Assembly: GCF_018332715.1 (NCBI RefSeq)
Contig: NZ_BOQP01000042.1
Span: 48,370-112,369, forward strand
Direction of reading: 5' to 3'
Source of the DNA: Winogradskya consettensis
GTDB lineage: Bacteria; Actinomycetota; Actinomycetes; Mycobacteriales; Micromonosporaceae
Length of the DNA: 64,000 nt
Shown in pieces: positions 1-8,485 of the stretch (the first letter of the stretch is position 1; the number at the start of each line of letters is the position of its first letter). Both the position numbers and the translations under genes were made by a program. The notes beneath the pieces were generated by a model. It was not told where the DNA came from, made no database searches, and saw only the letters and a list, made by a program, of their open reading frames with translations.

Positions 1-566
1 CTCTTGAACCCGAAGCGGGCGAGATAGTCGGCGACCGAGCCGCGCACGAGGTCGATGAACGTGCTCTGGAGCTGCGGCCGGATGTGCCGGTCGGCGATGT
101 CCTCGACGGACCCGGGCTCCTGCAGCCAGGAAGGAGCCAGGTCGGCGCGCAGTGCTGCGATCTCCACCTGGAGCGCCTCGTCCGCGGCGATGTCGCGGGG
201 GGAGAAGAATTTCTCCATCTGGGCGCGCGTGGCCTCGCGGTCGGTGCCGAACAGCAGGTAAGGCGCGCCCGGGCCGCCCGGGGTCGGGAGAAAGTAATGC
301 GGATCACGGCGCAGCACGGGGATGTCGACGTCGAGGAGTTTCAGCAGCTCAGGCGGCATGAGACCGAGCAGGTAGGAGCCGGTCGACTGGCCGAGACCGG
401 GAACCCTGGCGAACGGGTGCTCCGTGCGGGTGGCGCCGCCGAGCTGATCGGCTGCCTCCAGAACCACCACGGAGAGCCCCGCGCGGGCGAGCAGCACCGC
501 GGAGACCAGGCCGTTGTGGCCCGATCCGATGATCACTACGTCAGCGCGCGACGGCAGAGCGTTCAT
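1..566 (-). CDS. FAD-dependent phytoene-desaturase-like oxidoreductase, N-terminal part (cut by window edge)
   Basis: The reverse strand reads open from an ATG at 564-566 to the window edge, giving about 188 residues. The start MNALPSRADVVIIGSGHNGLV carries a Rossmann FAD-binding motif (GSGHNGL, residues 14-20), followed by an acidic strand end (VVLEA) and the GGATRTE motif typical of the CrtI/PYROXD2-like NAD(P)/FAD oxidoreductases. The C-terminal substrate and FAD regions lie outside the window, so the substrate cannot be assigned. It is divergent from the MMPL gene, with about 100 bp between the starts that must hold both promoters. Family assignment is firm; function is open. Confidence 0.85.
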   Translation of the reverse strand, partial: MNALPSRADVVIIGSGHNGLVSAVLLARAGLSVVVLEAADQLGGATRTEHPFARVPGLGQSTGSYLLGLMPPELLKLLDVDIPVLRRDPHYFLPTPGGPGAPYLLFGTDREATRAQMEKFFSPRDIAADEALQVEIAALRADLAPSWLQEPGSVEDIADRHIRPQLQSTFIDLVRGSVADYLARFGFK

Positions 567-665
567 GAGCGCCGACTTTAGCGCGTCGGAGTAGCCGCCG
601 TTCCCGGCCAATCGGACTTATGACCCAGGGTCGCGAACCGGGTCCGGACCGGGTAAGAAGAACAC

Positions 666-2795
666 GTGTTCGGATGGTGGGGCAAAGCGGTCGTCCGGGT
701 CCGCTGGTGGGTCGTGGCTGCCGCGTGCGCCGTGGTCGTCGCCGGTGCGACCTGGGGTGCGGGCGTGTTCGGCGCGCTCACCGGCGGGGGCTACGCCAAT
801 CTGAGCAGCGAGTCGAATCGGGCCGCAGTGAGCATCGCGCGAGAGCTCGGGCAGCATGACCCAGATCTCATCGTGCTGTGGTCCAGCGACGCGATGACAG
901 TCGATGATCCGACATTCCGCACAGCGGTCGCCGAGGCCGTCGCGCTGACCCGGTCGCAGACCGACGATGTCGAGCAGGTCGCCGCCTACACCGACGCGCA
1001 GGCCCCTCCCGCCCTGGTCAGTGCCGACAAGCACGCCACCTACGCGGCCATCTACCTGCGCTCGGCTGACGAGGACGCCAAGCGGGCCGCCTATCACCGC
1101 GTCGAGCCCGGATTCTCCGCGAGCGGGCTGAAAACGCAGGTCGGCGGGCTGGTCGCGTTCACCGATCAGGCCAACACCCAGACCGAGAAGGACATCACCC
1201 GGGCCGAGATCTTCTCGCTGCCGGTCCTGCTCGTGCTGCTGGTGCTGATCTTCCGGGGCCTGATCGCGGCCCTGTCACCCCTGGTCATCGGGGGTCTTGC
1301 CATTCTCGGATCGTTCGTGGCCGTGCGCGCGCTCACGACCTTCACCGACATCTCGGTCTTCGCGATCAACGTGATCACCCTGCTCGGGCTGGGCATGGCC
1401 GTCGACTACTCGCTGTTCATCGTCAGCCGCTTCCGCGAGGAGCTGGCGCGCGGCGAGGACGTGCCCGCCGCGATCCGGATCACGGTGGCGACGGCCGGGC
1501 GTACGGTCGCGGTGTCGGGTCTGACCATCGTCCTGGCGCTCTCCAGCCTGCTGATCTTCCCGCAGCCCTTCCTGGGTGGCATGGCCATCGGGGGCATGGC
1601 CGCCGTTCTCGTGGCCATGCTGGCGGCACTCACGGTTCTGCCCGCGGCGCTGTCCCTGCTCGGGCATCGCATCGACAAACTGCGCATCCCACTGCCCCAG
1701 CGCGAGCGGAGGGAAGGCTCAGGCGCGTGGGCGCGCCTCGCGCACAGCGTCATGAAGAGACCTGTTTGGTACGCCGTGAGCGTCCTCGCCGTCCTGGCAG
1801 CCTTCGCCGTGCCCTTCCTGCGTGTCGAGTTCGGCGGTTTCGACGAGCGGGTCCTTCCCGCCGGCAGCGCGGCCCGAGTTGTCGGCGAGCGGCTCGCCGC
1901 CGACTTCCCGGGCGGTGGTGAGAGCCCGATCACCGTCTTCGTCCCGGGGCCCGCCGACGGATTGACCAGCCAGGTCTCGGCCCTGCCCGACGTGACGAGC
2001 GCAACGGTCACCGCTCAGCGGGGCACGGCCTCGCTGATCACGGTCCGCTACCCGGACGATCTGAGCCGGGCCGGGGCGCGCGAGCTCGTGTCGGAGATCC
2101 GCGATCTGGCCGGCCCGGGAGTCCTCGTCGGCGGGCCGCCGGCGATCGACCTCGACCTGCTCGAAAGCCTCGCGGCGCACCTTCCGTGGATGGCGCTGAT
2201 CATGGCGGTCGCCACGATGGTGCTGCTCTTCCTGGCCTTCGGGTCCGTGCTGCTGCCGATCAAAGCTGTGCTCATGAACGTCGTCTCGATCGGCGCGTCC
2301 TTCGGCGTGGTCGTCTGGATCTTCCAGGACGGGCATCTCGAGGGCCTGCTGCGTTTCGAGTCCACGGGTTTCATCGAGCCCAGCAACATGATTCTGGTGC
2401 TGGCCGTGCTCTTCGGGCTGGCCACGGACTACGAGGTGTTCCTGCTTTCGCGAGTGCGGGAGGAGTGGGACCGCACCGGCGACAACACGACTGCGGTCGC
2501 CACCGGGCTGCAGCACACCGGTGGCATCATCACGGCCGCGGCGCTGCTGCTCATCACCGTGGTCGCGGGTTTCGCCACCGGCGGGGTGACCGTCATCAAG
2601 ACCATCGGTGTCGGCATGATCGTGGCGATCCTGGTGGACGCGACGCTCGTCAGGGCGTTGCTCGTGCCGGCGACGATGCGGTTGCTGGGCCGGTGGAACT
2701 GGTGGGCTCCGGGTGTTCTGGGCCGTTTCTACTCTCGCTACGGGATTCACGAGAGCGCGGATCCGGCAGCGGAGAAGCAGTCCGTGCCCGTCTAG
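666..2795 (+). CDS. MMPL/RND family transporter
   Basis: This 709-residue membrane protein starts at GTG 666 behind an AAGAAG ribosome site. It has the duplicated RND layout: a first TM helix, an extracellular loop of about 130 residues, a six-helix bundle, a second loop and a second bundle. Both bundles carry a membrane Asp-Tyr pair expected for proton coupling (GMAVDYSLF near residue 245; GLATDYEVF near 590). MMPL proteins export lipids or small hydrophobic molecules across the plasma membrane; the substrate is not evident here. Its last 146 bp overlap the convergent BrkB-like gene. No regulator is adjacent apart from the divergent oxidoreductase. Confidence 0.92.
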   Translation: MFGWWGKAVVRVRWWVVAAACAVVVAGATWGAGVFGALTGGGYANLSSESNRAAVSIARELGQHDPDLIVLWSSDAMTVDDPTFRTAVAEAVALTRSQTDDVEQVAAYTDAQAPPALVSADKHATYAAIYLRSADEDAKRAAYHRVEPGFSASGLKTQVGGLVAFTDQANTQTEKDITRAEIFSLPVLLVLLVLIFRGLIAALSPLVIGGLAILGSFVAVRALTTFTDISVFAINVITLLGLGMAVDYSLFIVSRFREELARGEDVPAAIRITVATAGRTVAVSGLTIVLALSSLLIFPQPFLGGMAIGGMAAVLVAMLAALTVLPAALSLLGHRIDKLRIPLPQRERREGSGAWARLAHSVMKRPVWYAVSVLAVLAAFAVPFLRVEFGGFDERVLPAGSAARVVGERLAADFPGGGESPITVFVPGPADGLTSQVSALPDVTSATVTAQRGTASLITVRYPDDLSRAGARELVSEIRDLAGPGVLVGGPPAIDLDLLESLAAHLPWMALIMAVATMVLLFLAFGSVLLPIKAVLMNVVSIGASFGVVVWIFQDGHLEGLLRFESTGFIEPSNMILVLAVLFGLATDYEVFLLSRVREEWDRTGDNTTAVATGLQHTGGIITAAALLLITVVAGFATGGVTVIKTIGVGMIVAILVDATLVRALLVPATMRLLGRWNWWAPGVLGRFYSRYGIHESADPAAEKQSVPV

Positions 2796-3594
2796 CCCGC
2801 TGATAGGTGCTGGCACTCTGCGTCGCGGCGTAACCGGCCAGCACGATCACGTGGAAGAGGTAGAGCCAGAGACCGACGGCGACCATCCCGCCGATCTCGG
2901 TGAAGCCGCCGAACGGCACGCCCAGGTCGAGCGGCAGCGAACAGAACAGCACGAAACCGTGCAGGAATCCCGCGAGGTTCGCGGCGGTGAACGACCCGAC
3001 GAGCACGGTCGCGAGCCATTCGGGACGCCCGGGTGCGACCCCGCGGTAGACCCAGATCACCACGGGCGTCAGAACCAGCCAGGTCGCCAGGAAGGAGAGG
3101 ATCAGTCCGGCTACCGAGTACCAGCCGCCGCGTACCCATAGTCCGCTGGTGACCGGAAGCGCGAGAAACAGGCTCAGCAGCAGTGCGGGCGCAGCGGCCA
3201 GCAGCGGCAACCAGAGCAGGCGGCCACGCCATCCCACGAGTGACTCACCCGGCTCGCGCAGGGACACGAAGGCCCGCCGCAGCCCCTCGCCGTAGAGAGT
3301 CGCGGGCAGCAGGCTCGCCAGGGCAAGGACCGGCGTCAGGTGCAGGCCCGCGTCTATCAGGCGGTCGAGCGCCTGCGGCGCCCCGATGGAGTCCGGCAAG
3401 GCGGCGATCGTGCGCCCGGTCAGATTTCGTACGCGGTCCGCCCCCGCGATCAGCCCCGTGATCCAGATGGCGAGCAGCGCGACCGGAACCACGGCGATTC
3501 CGGCGTAAAAAGTCACAGCAGCTGCATGCAACGCCAGGTCGCGCCCGCGTAACGGGCGGAAGGGCAGTGCCAGTTTTCGCAGCAGGTTCCGCAT
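2650..3594 (-). CDS. YihY/BrkB-like inner-membrane protein
   Basis: This 314-residue protein starts at ATG 3594. It has five or six hydrophobic helices in the YihY/BrkB pattern, including the early LALHAAAVTFYAGIAVVP segment. The last 50 or so residues are hydrophilic, rich in Arg, Ser and Pro, and encoded entirely antisense to the 3' end of the MMPL gene. That tail therefore looks like read-through rather than a conserved domain; an original stop may have been lost. Function in this family is unsettled (transport or envelope roles have been proposed). The start ATG shares the CATG at 3592-3595 with a forward ATG of the next gene's frame. Confidence 0.8.
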   Translation of the reverse strand: MRNLLRKLALPFRPLRGRDLALHAAAVTFYAGIAVVPVALLAIWITGLIAGADRVRNLTGRTIAALPDSIGAPQALDRLIDAGLHLTPVLALASLLPATLYGEGLRRAFVSLREPGESLVGWRGRLLWLPLLAAAPALLLSLFLALPVTSGLWVRGGWYSVAGLILSFLATWLVLTPVVIWVYRGVAPGRPEWLATVLVGSFTAANLAGFLHGFVLFCSLPLDLGVPFGGFTEIGGMVAVGLWLYLFHVIVLAGYAATQSASTYQRARRARTASPLPDPRSRESRSESRNGPEHPEPTSSTGPATASSPARATP

Positions 3595-3634
3595 GCCCCC
3601 TCATATACCCCGCGGGCCGCTACGATCCCGACCC

Positions 3635-4165
3635 GTGTCGCTGACTTTCCAAGCACAGCCGGATCGCCGCCTCCTAGCCGCCGCCGTCCGGCACGTCTCG
3701 CGTTCCCGCATCATGCTGGTCCGTTGGGTCGGCGGCGTGGTGACAGCCGTCGGAGTGGTCACGTTTCCGCTGCTCAGCGGTGATGTTTTTCTCTCGGTGG
3801 TCGACGTCGTCCTCGGGCTGTTCCTGGCTGTGGGTTGCCCGGTGATCGCGGTCCGGCGGGCGGTCGGCGTGAGCGAACGGCTGGTGGCGCGCCCCTTGAC
3901 GTACACCTTCACCGAGACCGGCTTCACCACGATGAGCGACCTGGCCACGACGAACTGGAGCTGGGCGGCGGTGACCGGGATCGACGAACTCCGCGACCAG
4001 ATCCTGATCCGGGTCAACAAGTCCCAGTTCGTTCCGATCCCCACCGCCGGCCTGTCCCCGGAGCAGCTGAGCGACCTGCGCACGATCCTGCACAACCGCG
4101 GCGCGACCCCGGCAGCGGAACTGCCCGCTGCCAGTTCTTCCGGCATCCGGCCTGCGACTCCCTGA
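3635..4165 (+). CDS. Small membrane protein with YcxB-like C-terminal domain
   Basis: This 176-residue protein starts at GTG 3635. An in-frame ATG at 3593 would add 14 residues, but it sits inside the CATG shared with the opposite gene and is less likely. Two adjacent TM segments (about residues 28-70) precede a beta-rich domain with the pattern YTFTETGFTT...TNWSWAAVTGI...FVPIPTAGLS, typical of YcxB-like domains whose role is unknown. It is followed by the dxr gene after 53 bp and may be co-transcribed with it. Assignment rests on pattern resemblance only. Confidence 0.7.
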   Translation: MSLTFQAQPDRRLLAAAVRHVSRSRIMLVRWVGGVVTAVGVVTFPLLSGDVFLSVVDVVLGLFLAVGCPVIAVRRAVGVSERLVARPLTYTFTETGFTTMSDLATTNWSWAAVTGIDELRDQILIRVNKSQFVPIPTAGLSPEQLSDLRTILHNRGATPAAELPAASSSGIRPATP

Positions 4166-4166
4166 G

Positions 4167-4175
4167 TTATCCACA
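4167..4175 (+). promoter_or_regulatory. Single consensus DnaA box (TTATCCACA)
   Basis: TTATCCACA, an exact match to the consensus DnaA box, lies directly after the stop of the YcxB-like gene and about 45 bp upstream of dxr. I see no second box nearby, so an origin is not indicated. It may be a chance match or a DnaA-responsive element of the dxr promoter. Confidence 0.35.
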
Positions 4176-4218
4176 GGGGGTGCGCGGGTACGAGCGCGCG
4201 TCCGGGAAGATGTCAGTC

Positions 4219-5421
4219 ATGCGAGAGCTCGTCCTGCTCGGTTCCACCGGGTCAATCGGCACCCAGGCCATCGACATAGTGCGGCGTAACCCGGATCAGT
4301 TCCGGGTCGTCGGGCTCGGCGCCGGCGGGGGCAATGTCGAGTTGCTCGCGGCGCAAGCGCTGGAGCTGGCGGTCGACGTCGTCGGCGTGGCCCGGTCGAG
4401 CGTGGTGCAGGATCTCCAGCTCGCCTTCTACGCGCAGGCGCAGAAGCGGGGCTGGGCCACCGGTGACTTCAAGCTGCCCAAGATCGTGGCGGGGCCGGAG
4501 GCGATGACCGAGCTCGCCCAGTGGCCCTGTGACGTCGTGCTCAACGGGGTGGTGGGGAGCCTCGGGCTTGCTCCGACACTCGCCGCGCTGCGCGCCGGGC
4601 ACACCCTGGCGCTGGCCAACAAGGAGTCCCTCGTCGCCGGCGGCTCGCTCGTCAAGGCCGCAGTGACCCGGCCGGGGCAGATCGTCCCCGTCGACTCGGA
4701 GCACTCCGCGCTGGCCCAGTGCCTGCGGGGCGGCAGCGAGCGGGAGGTGCGCCGGTTGGTGCTGACCGCCAGCGGCGGGGCGTTCCGCGACCGGCGGCGC
4801 AGCGAGCTGACGAACGTCACACCCGACGAGGCGCTCAAACACCCGACCTGGGACATGGGCCCGGTCGTCACCATCAACTCGGCCACCATGGTCAACAAGG
4901 GGCTCGAGGTGATCGAGGCGCACGAGTTGTTCGACGTGGCCTACGACGACATCGAGGTCATGGTGCACCCGCAGTCGGTGCTGCACTCGCTGGTCGAGTT
5001 CACCGACGGCTCGACCCTCGCGCAGGCGAGCCCGCCCGACATGCGCCTTCCCATCGCACTGGCGCTGGCGTGGCCCGATCGGGTGCCCGGAGCGGCCGCC
5101 GGGGTCGACTGGACGCTCGCGCACAACTGGGAGCTGCGCCCGCTCGACAACGAGGCGTTCCCCGCCGTCGAGCTGGCCAAGGCTGCCGGGCGCGAGGGCA
5201 ACTGCCGGCCCGCGATCTACAACGCCGCCAACGAGGAGTGTGTGGCCGCGTTCGTGTCCGGTCGGCTACCTTTTCTGAGCATCGTCGACACCATCTCGGC
5301 GGTGCTCGCGGCGGCCCCCGATTTCGGCCCACCGGGTACCGTCGACGAGGTGCTCGCCGCGGAGGCGTGGGCTCGGGCCCAGGCACAGCGAATGATCGCG
5401 ACTGCGGCTGAAGGAGCCTGA
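4219..5421 (+). CDS. dxr: 1-deoxy-D-xylulose 5-phosphate reductoisomerase
   Basis: This 400-residue enzyme, of usual family length, converts DXP to MEP with NADPH, the first committed step of the non-mevalonate isoprenoid pathway. Visible motifs are the NADPH site GSTGSIG (residues 8-14), LANKES, the metal/substrate segment VDSEHSA, TASGGAFR, and the HPTWDMG...TINSATMVNKGLE block. I chose ATG 4219 because GGGAAG at 4204-4209 is well spaced for it; the in-frame ATG at 4210 is too close. The stop overlaps the next start (TGATG), so translation is probably coupled to the site-2 protease. ispG of the same pathway follows two genes later. Confidence 0.97.
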   Translation: MRELVLLGSTGSIGTQAIDIVRRNPDQFRVVGLGAGGGNVELLAAQALELAVDVVGVARSSVVQDLQLAFYAQAQKRGWATGDFKLPKIVAGPEAMTELAQWPCDVVLNGVVGSLGLAPTLAALRAGHTLALANKESLVAGGSLVKAAVTRPGQIVPVDSEHSALAQCLRGGSEREVRRLVLTASGGAFRDRRRSELTNVTPDEALKHPTWDMGPVVTINSATMVNKGLEVIEAHELFDVAYDDIEVMVHPQSVLHSLVEFTDGSTLAQASPPDMRLPIALALAWPDRVPGAAAGVDWTLAHNWELRPLDNEAFPAVELAKAAGREGNCRPAIYNAANEECVAAFVSGRLPFLSIVDTISAVLAAAPDFGPPGTVDEVLAAEAWARAQAQRMIATAAEGA

Positions 5422-6668
5422 TGCTGTACTGGTTGGGGACGGCGGCGTTCGCGCTCGCGATCCTGATCTCGGTGAGCCTGCACGAGCTGGGCCACATGAT
5501 CACCGCCAAGCGGTTCGGTATGAAGGTGACGCAGTATTTCGTCGGCTTCGGTCCGACGATTTTCTCGTTCCACCGGGGCGAGACCGAATACGGCCTGAAG
5601 GCCATCCCGCTCGGCGGTTTCTGCAAGATCGTCGGCATGACACCGCAGGATGACGACATCCTGCCCGAGGACCAGCCGCGCGCTATGTGGCGATTCCCGC
5701 TCTGGCAGCGGACGGTCGTCATGTCAGCGGGCTCCATCACCCACTTCATCCTGGCGATCGTCGCCACGTGGTTCATGGCGATCTTCGTCGGTCTGCCCAA
5801 CCCTGCCTACCCGGACACCGCGGCCGAGCAGCGTGCGCAGCCCGCCCGGATCACCATCGGCGAGTGCGCGCAGATCGTGATCTCCGAAGCCGGTTGCGCG
5901 GCATCCGACCCGAAGGCACCCGCCGCAGTGGCGGGACTGCAGCGCGGCGACGTGATCACCAGCGTCGGCACCACCGCGATCCAGAATTACGGCCAGCTCA
6001 CCGATGTGATCCGGTCGCTGCCCAAGGGCTCCGTGCCGGTGGGCTACACCCGCGACGGCACCGCGGCCACCACCTCGGTCGACCTGATCCTGGGCCAGCG
6101 CGCCCCGATCGACGACCCGGACGGCAAGGTGACCGAGGTCGCAGTGGCCGGTATCGGCCCGGACATCACGGTTCCCGGCCTGGTGACCTATAACGCGGGC
6201 GAAGCCGTGCCGAAGAGCTTCGAATACGGCTGGACGCTCGTGAAGGCGTCGTTCGCGGCGCTGGGGCGCATCCCGGAGAAGATCCCCGCGCTCTGGCACT
6301 CCATCACCGGTGACGAACGTGACCCCGACACCCCGATCAGTGTGGTCGGCGCCAGCAGGCTGGGCGGCGAGGCCATCGAGCGTGGTGTGCCCGAGGTGTT
6401 CCTGGGGGTGTTCATCTCATTGAACGTCTTCATCGGGCTCTTCAACCTGCTGCCGTTGCTGCCGGTGGACGGTGGTCACATCGCGATCGCCTGGTTCGAG
6501 AGATTCCGATCGTGGCTCTACGCTCGTCTGAAGAAGCCGGACCCCGGCCGCGTCGACTACTACAAGCTCATGCCGTTGACATATGCGGTCATCCTGATCG
6601 GTGGCGCGTTCACGCTGCTGACGATCACCGCCGACGTCGTCAACCCGATCTCGATCTTCTCCAGGTGA
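5421..6668 (+). CDS. rip1: Site-2 intramembrane zinc metalloprotease (RseP/Rip1 family, M50)
   Basis: This 415-residue membrane protease has the zinc site HELGH in its first TM segment (about residues 21-25), a periplasmic-side PDZ domain in the middle (AVAGLQRGDVITSVGTTAIQNYGQL), and the second active-site motif NLLPLLPVDGGH in a C-terminal helix that supplies the third metal ligand. Enzymes of this group cut anti-sigma factors or other membrane substrates. In mycobacteria the homologue (Rip1) occupies the same slot between dxr and ispG. It is translationally coupled to dxr by a 1-base stop-start overlap and followed 7 bp later by ispG. Confidence 0.95.
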   Translation: MLYWLGTAAFALAILISVSLHELGHMITAKRFGMKVTQYFVGFGPTIFSFHRGETEYGLKAIPLGGFCKIVGMTPQDDDILPEDQPRAMWRFPLWQRTVVMSAGSITHFILAIVATWFMAIFVGLPNPAYPDTAAEQRAQPARITIGECAQIVISEAGCAASDPKAPAAVAGLQRGDVITSVGTTAIQNYGQLTDVIRSLPKGSVPVGYTRDGTAATTSVDLILGQRAPIDDPDGKVTEVAVAGIGPDITVPGLVTYNAGEAVPKSFEYGWTLVKASFAALGRIPEKIPALWHSITGDERDPDTPISVVGASRLGGEAIERGVPEVFLGVFISLNVFIGLFNLLPLLPVDGGHIAIAWFERFRSWLYARLKKPDPGRVDYYKLMPLTYAVILIGGAFTLLTITADVVNPISIFSR

Positions 6669-6675
6669 GTGTGAA

Positions 6676-7848
6676 ATGACCGCAATCAGTCTCGGTATGC
6701 CCGCTGTGCCCCCGCCGCCGCTGGCACAGCGCCGTCTCAGCCGTCAGATCAACGTCGGTGGCGTGCTCGTCGGAGGCGGCGCGCCGGTCAGCGTGCAGTC
6801 GATGACCACCACGCTGACCAGCGACGTCAACGCCACGCTCCAGCAGATCGCCGAGCTCACCGCCTCGGGCTGCCAGATCGTCCGGGTCGCGGTGCCGTCC
6901 CAGGACGACGTCGAGGCGCTGCCCGCGATCGCCAAGAAGTCGCAGATCCCCGTGATCGCTGACATCCACTTCCAGCCGAAGTACGTCTTCGCCGCGATCG
7001 ACGCCGGCTGCGCGGCGGTCCGGGTCAACCCGGGCAACATCCGCCAGTTCGACGACAAGGTCAAGGAGATCGCCAAGGCGGCCTCCGCGACCGGCACCCC
7101 GATCCGGATCGGGGTCAACGCGGGCTCGCTCGACAAGCGCCTGCTCGAGAAGTACGGCAAGGCGACCGCCGAGGCGCTCGTCGAGTCGGCCCTGTGGGAA
7201 TGCTCGCTCTTCGAGGAGCACGGTTTCCGCGACATCAAGATCTCGGTCAAGCACAACGACCCGGTCGTGATGATCCGCGCCTACCGGCTGCTCGCCCAGC
7301 AGTGCGACTACCCGCTGCACCTCGGCGTGACCGAGGCCGGCCCGGCGTTCCAGGGCACGATCAAGAGCGCGGTGGCGTTCGGTGCCCTGCTGGCCGAGGG
7401 CATCGGCGACACGATCCGCGTCTCCCTCTCCGCCCCGCCGGTCGAGGAGATCAAGGTCGGCCAGGGCATCCTCGAGTCCCTCGGCCTGCGCGAGCGTGGC
7501 CTCGAGATCGTCTCCTGCCCCTCCTGCGGCCGCGCCCAGGTCGACGTCTACACCCTCGCCGAGCAGGTCACCGCCGCGCTCGAAGGCTTCCCGGTCCCGC
7601 TGCGCGTCGCGGTCATGGGCTGCGTCGTCAACGGACCCGGCGAGGCCCGCGAGGCCGACCTCGGCGTGGCATCCGGCAACGGCAAGGGCCAGATCTTCGT
7701 GAAGGGCCAGGTCATCAAGACCGTCCCCGAATCGATCATCGTGGAGACCCTGGTCGAGGAGGCCCTGCGCTTGGCCGACCAGATGGGCGCGGAGCTCCCC
7801 GACGAGCTGCGTGACCTTCTTCCCGGCGCCCAGGTCACCGTGCACTGA
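6676..7848 (+). CDS. ispG: 4-hydroxy-3-methylbut-2-enyl-diphosphate synthase (flavodoxin-type)
   Basis: This 390-residue iron-sulfur enzyme of the MEP pathway turns MEcPP into HMBPP. The N-terminal TIM barrel is recognisable from PVSVQSMTT, and the C-terminal domain carries the three 4Fe-4S cysteines in SCPSCGR and GCVVNGPGEAREADLG. Length matches the short bacterial type without an insert domain. ATG 6676 lies 7 bp after rip1, so dxr-rip1-ispG form one operon. A strong terminator follows at 7868. Confidence 0.97.
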   Translation: MTAISLGMPAVPPPPLAQRRLSRQINVGGVLVGGGAPVSVQSMTTTLTSDVNATLQQIAELTASGCQIVRVAVPSQDDVEALPAIAKKSQIPVIADIHFQPKYVFAAIDAGCAAVRVNPGNIRQFDDKVKEIAKAASATGTPIRIGVNAGSLDKRLLEKYGKATAEALVESALWECSLFEEHGFRDIKISVKHNDPVVMIRAYRLLAQQCDYPLHLGVTEAGPAFQGTIKSAVAFGALLAEGIGDTIRVSLSAPPVEEIKVGQGILESLGLRERGLEIVSCPSCGRAQVDVYTLAEQVTAALEGFPVPLRVAVMGCVVNGPGEAREADLGVASGNGKGQIFVKGQVIKTVPESIIVETLVEEALRLADQMGAELPDELRDLLPGAQVTVH

Positions 7849-7867
7849 TCCATTCGGCAACGGCTCT

Positions 7868-7900
7868 AGGGCGCATCCCCGGTGGGGGCTGCGCCCTTTG
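7868..7900 (+). terminator. Rho-independent-like terminator after ispG
   Basis: AGGGCGCA (7868-7875) pairs perfectly with TGCGCCCT (7890-7897). The CCCC/GGGG inside the loop can extend the stem, and a short T run follows. It ends the dxr operon. Confidence 0.75.
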
Positions 7901-8485
7901 CGTTCCTGCGAGGTCAGGGCGGTCTGCGGGCGACAGCTGAGTGGTGAACAGGATGCGGTCCTGGGGTGGGACCGGGCAGGCGGGAAGAACGAGCTGATCG
8001 GGACTGTGCTGCTGATCGCCGGGTACGAGACCATCGCGAACATGACGCGTCCGACGTCCCAGGGGCACGATCAAGAGCGGGGTGGCGCTCGGTGCTCCAC
8101 GGGTGGGGCGGGTGGTCCAGGACCGCGATGGAACTCCTGGCGGTGGCCCTGGCGTCAGTGAGTGACGCCGGGCGGGTCTTGCACCGCGCGGCTGCCCTTG
8201 TGTCAAAGAGTGATGCCGGGCGGGTCTTGCACCGCGCGGCTGCCCGGGTACCAGAGAGTGACGCTGGGCGCGTCTCGCACCGTGCAGAGGTTCTGGCCGC
8301 GGAGAGTGACGCTGGCTCGGGCCATGTACACCGTGTAGTTGGACCTGGCGTCTGAGAGTGAGGCGGGGGCGTGCACCGTTGCCGGTTGTCGCGTTCATCC
8401 GGCCTGACCCGGCAGGTCCTGGCGGGGGAGGTTCGGGACTTGGGGGTTGCGGTTGTTGGAGGGGGTGCGCGTACTTATAGCGGTT
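7901..8485. other. 585-bp convergent intergenic region without a convincing gene
   Basis: The region lies between the converging ispG operon and GNAT gene. Open frames exist on both strands, but they are driven by the 48-bp tandem repeat inside it (listed separately), have no ribosome site and resemble no family. I see no promoter or RNA gene. Confidence 0.6.
8160..8360. repeat. 48-bp tandem repeat (four copies plus a degenerate fifth)
   Basis: GAGTGACGCCGGGCGGGTCT-type units begin at 8160, 8208, 8256 and 8304, exactly 48 bp apart. A degenerate fifth begins at 8356. Copies 1 and 2 are almost identical (GGCGGGTCTTGCACCGCGCG in both) and later copies decay. No unique spacers are present, so this is a minisatellite and not a CRISPR array. 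Confidence 0.85.

Noticed and set aside
4167..4175. Replication origin suggested by a DnaA box
   Set aside because: Single box, no AT-rich unwinding element and no dnaA/dnaN neighbours.
8160..8360. Possible CRISPR array or repeat protein gene in the 48-bp array
   Set aside because: No spacers; open frames on both strands arise only because 48 is a multiple of three, and they have no ribosome site.
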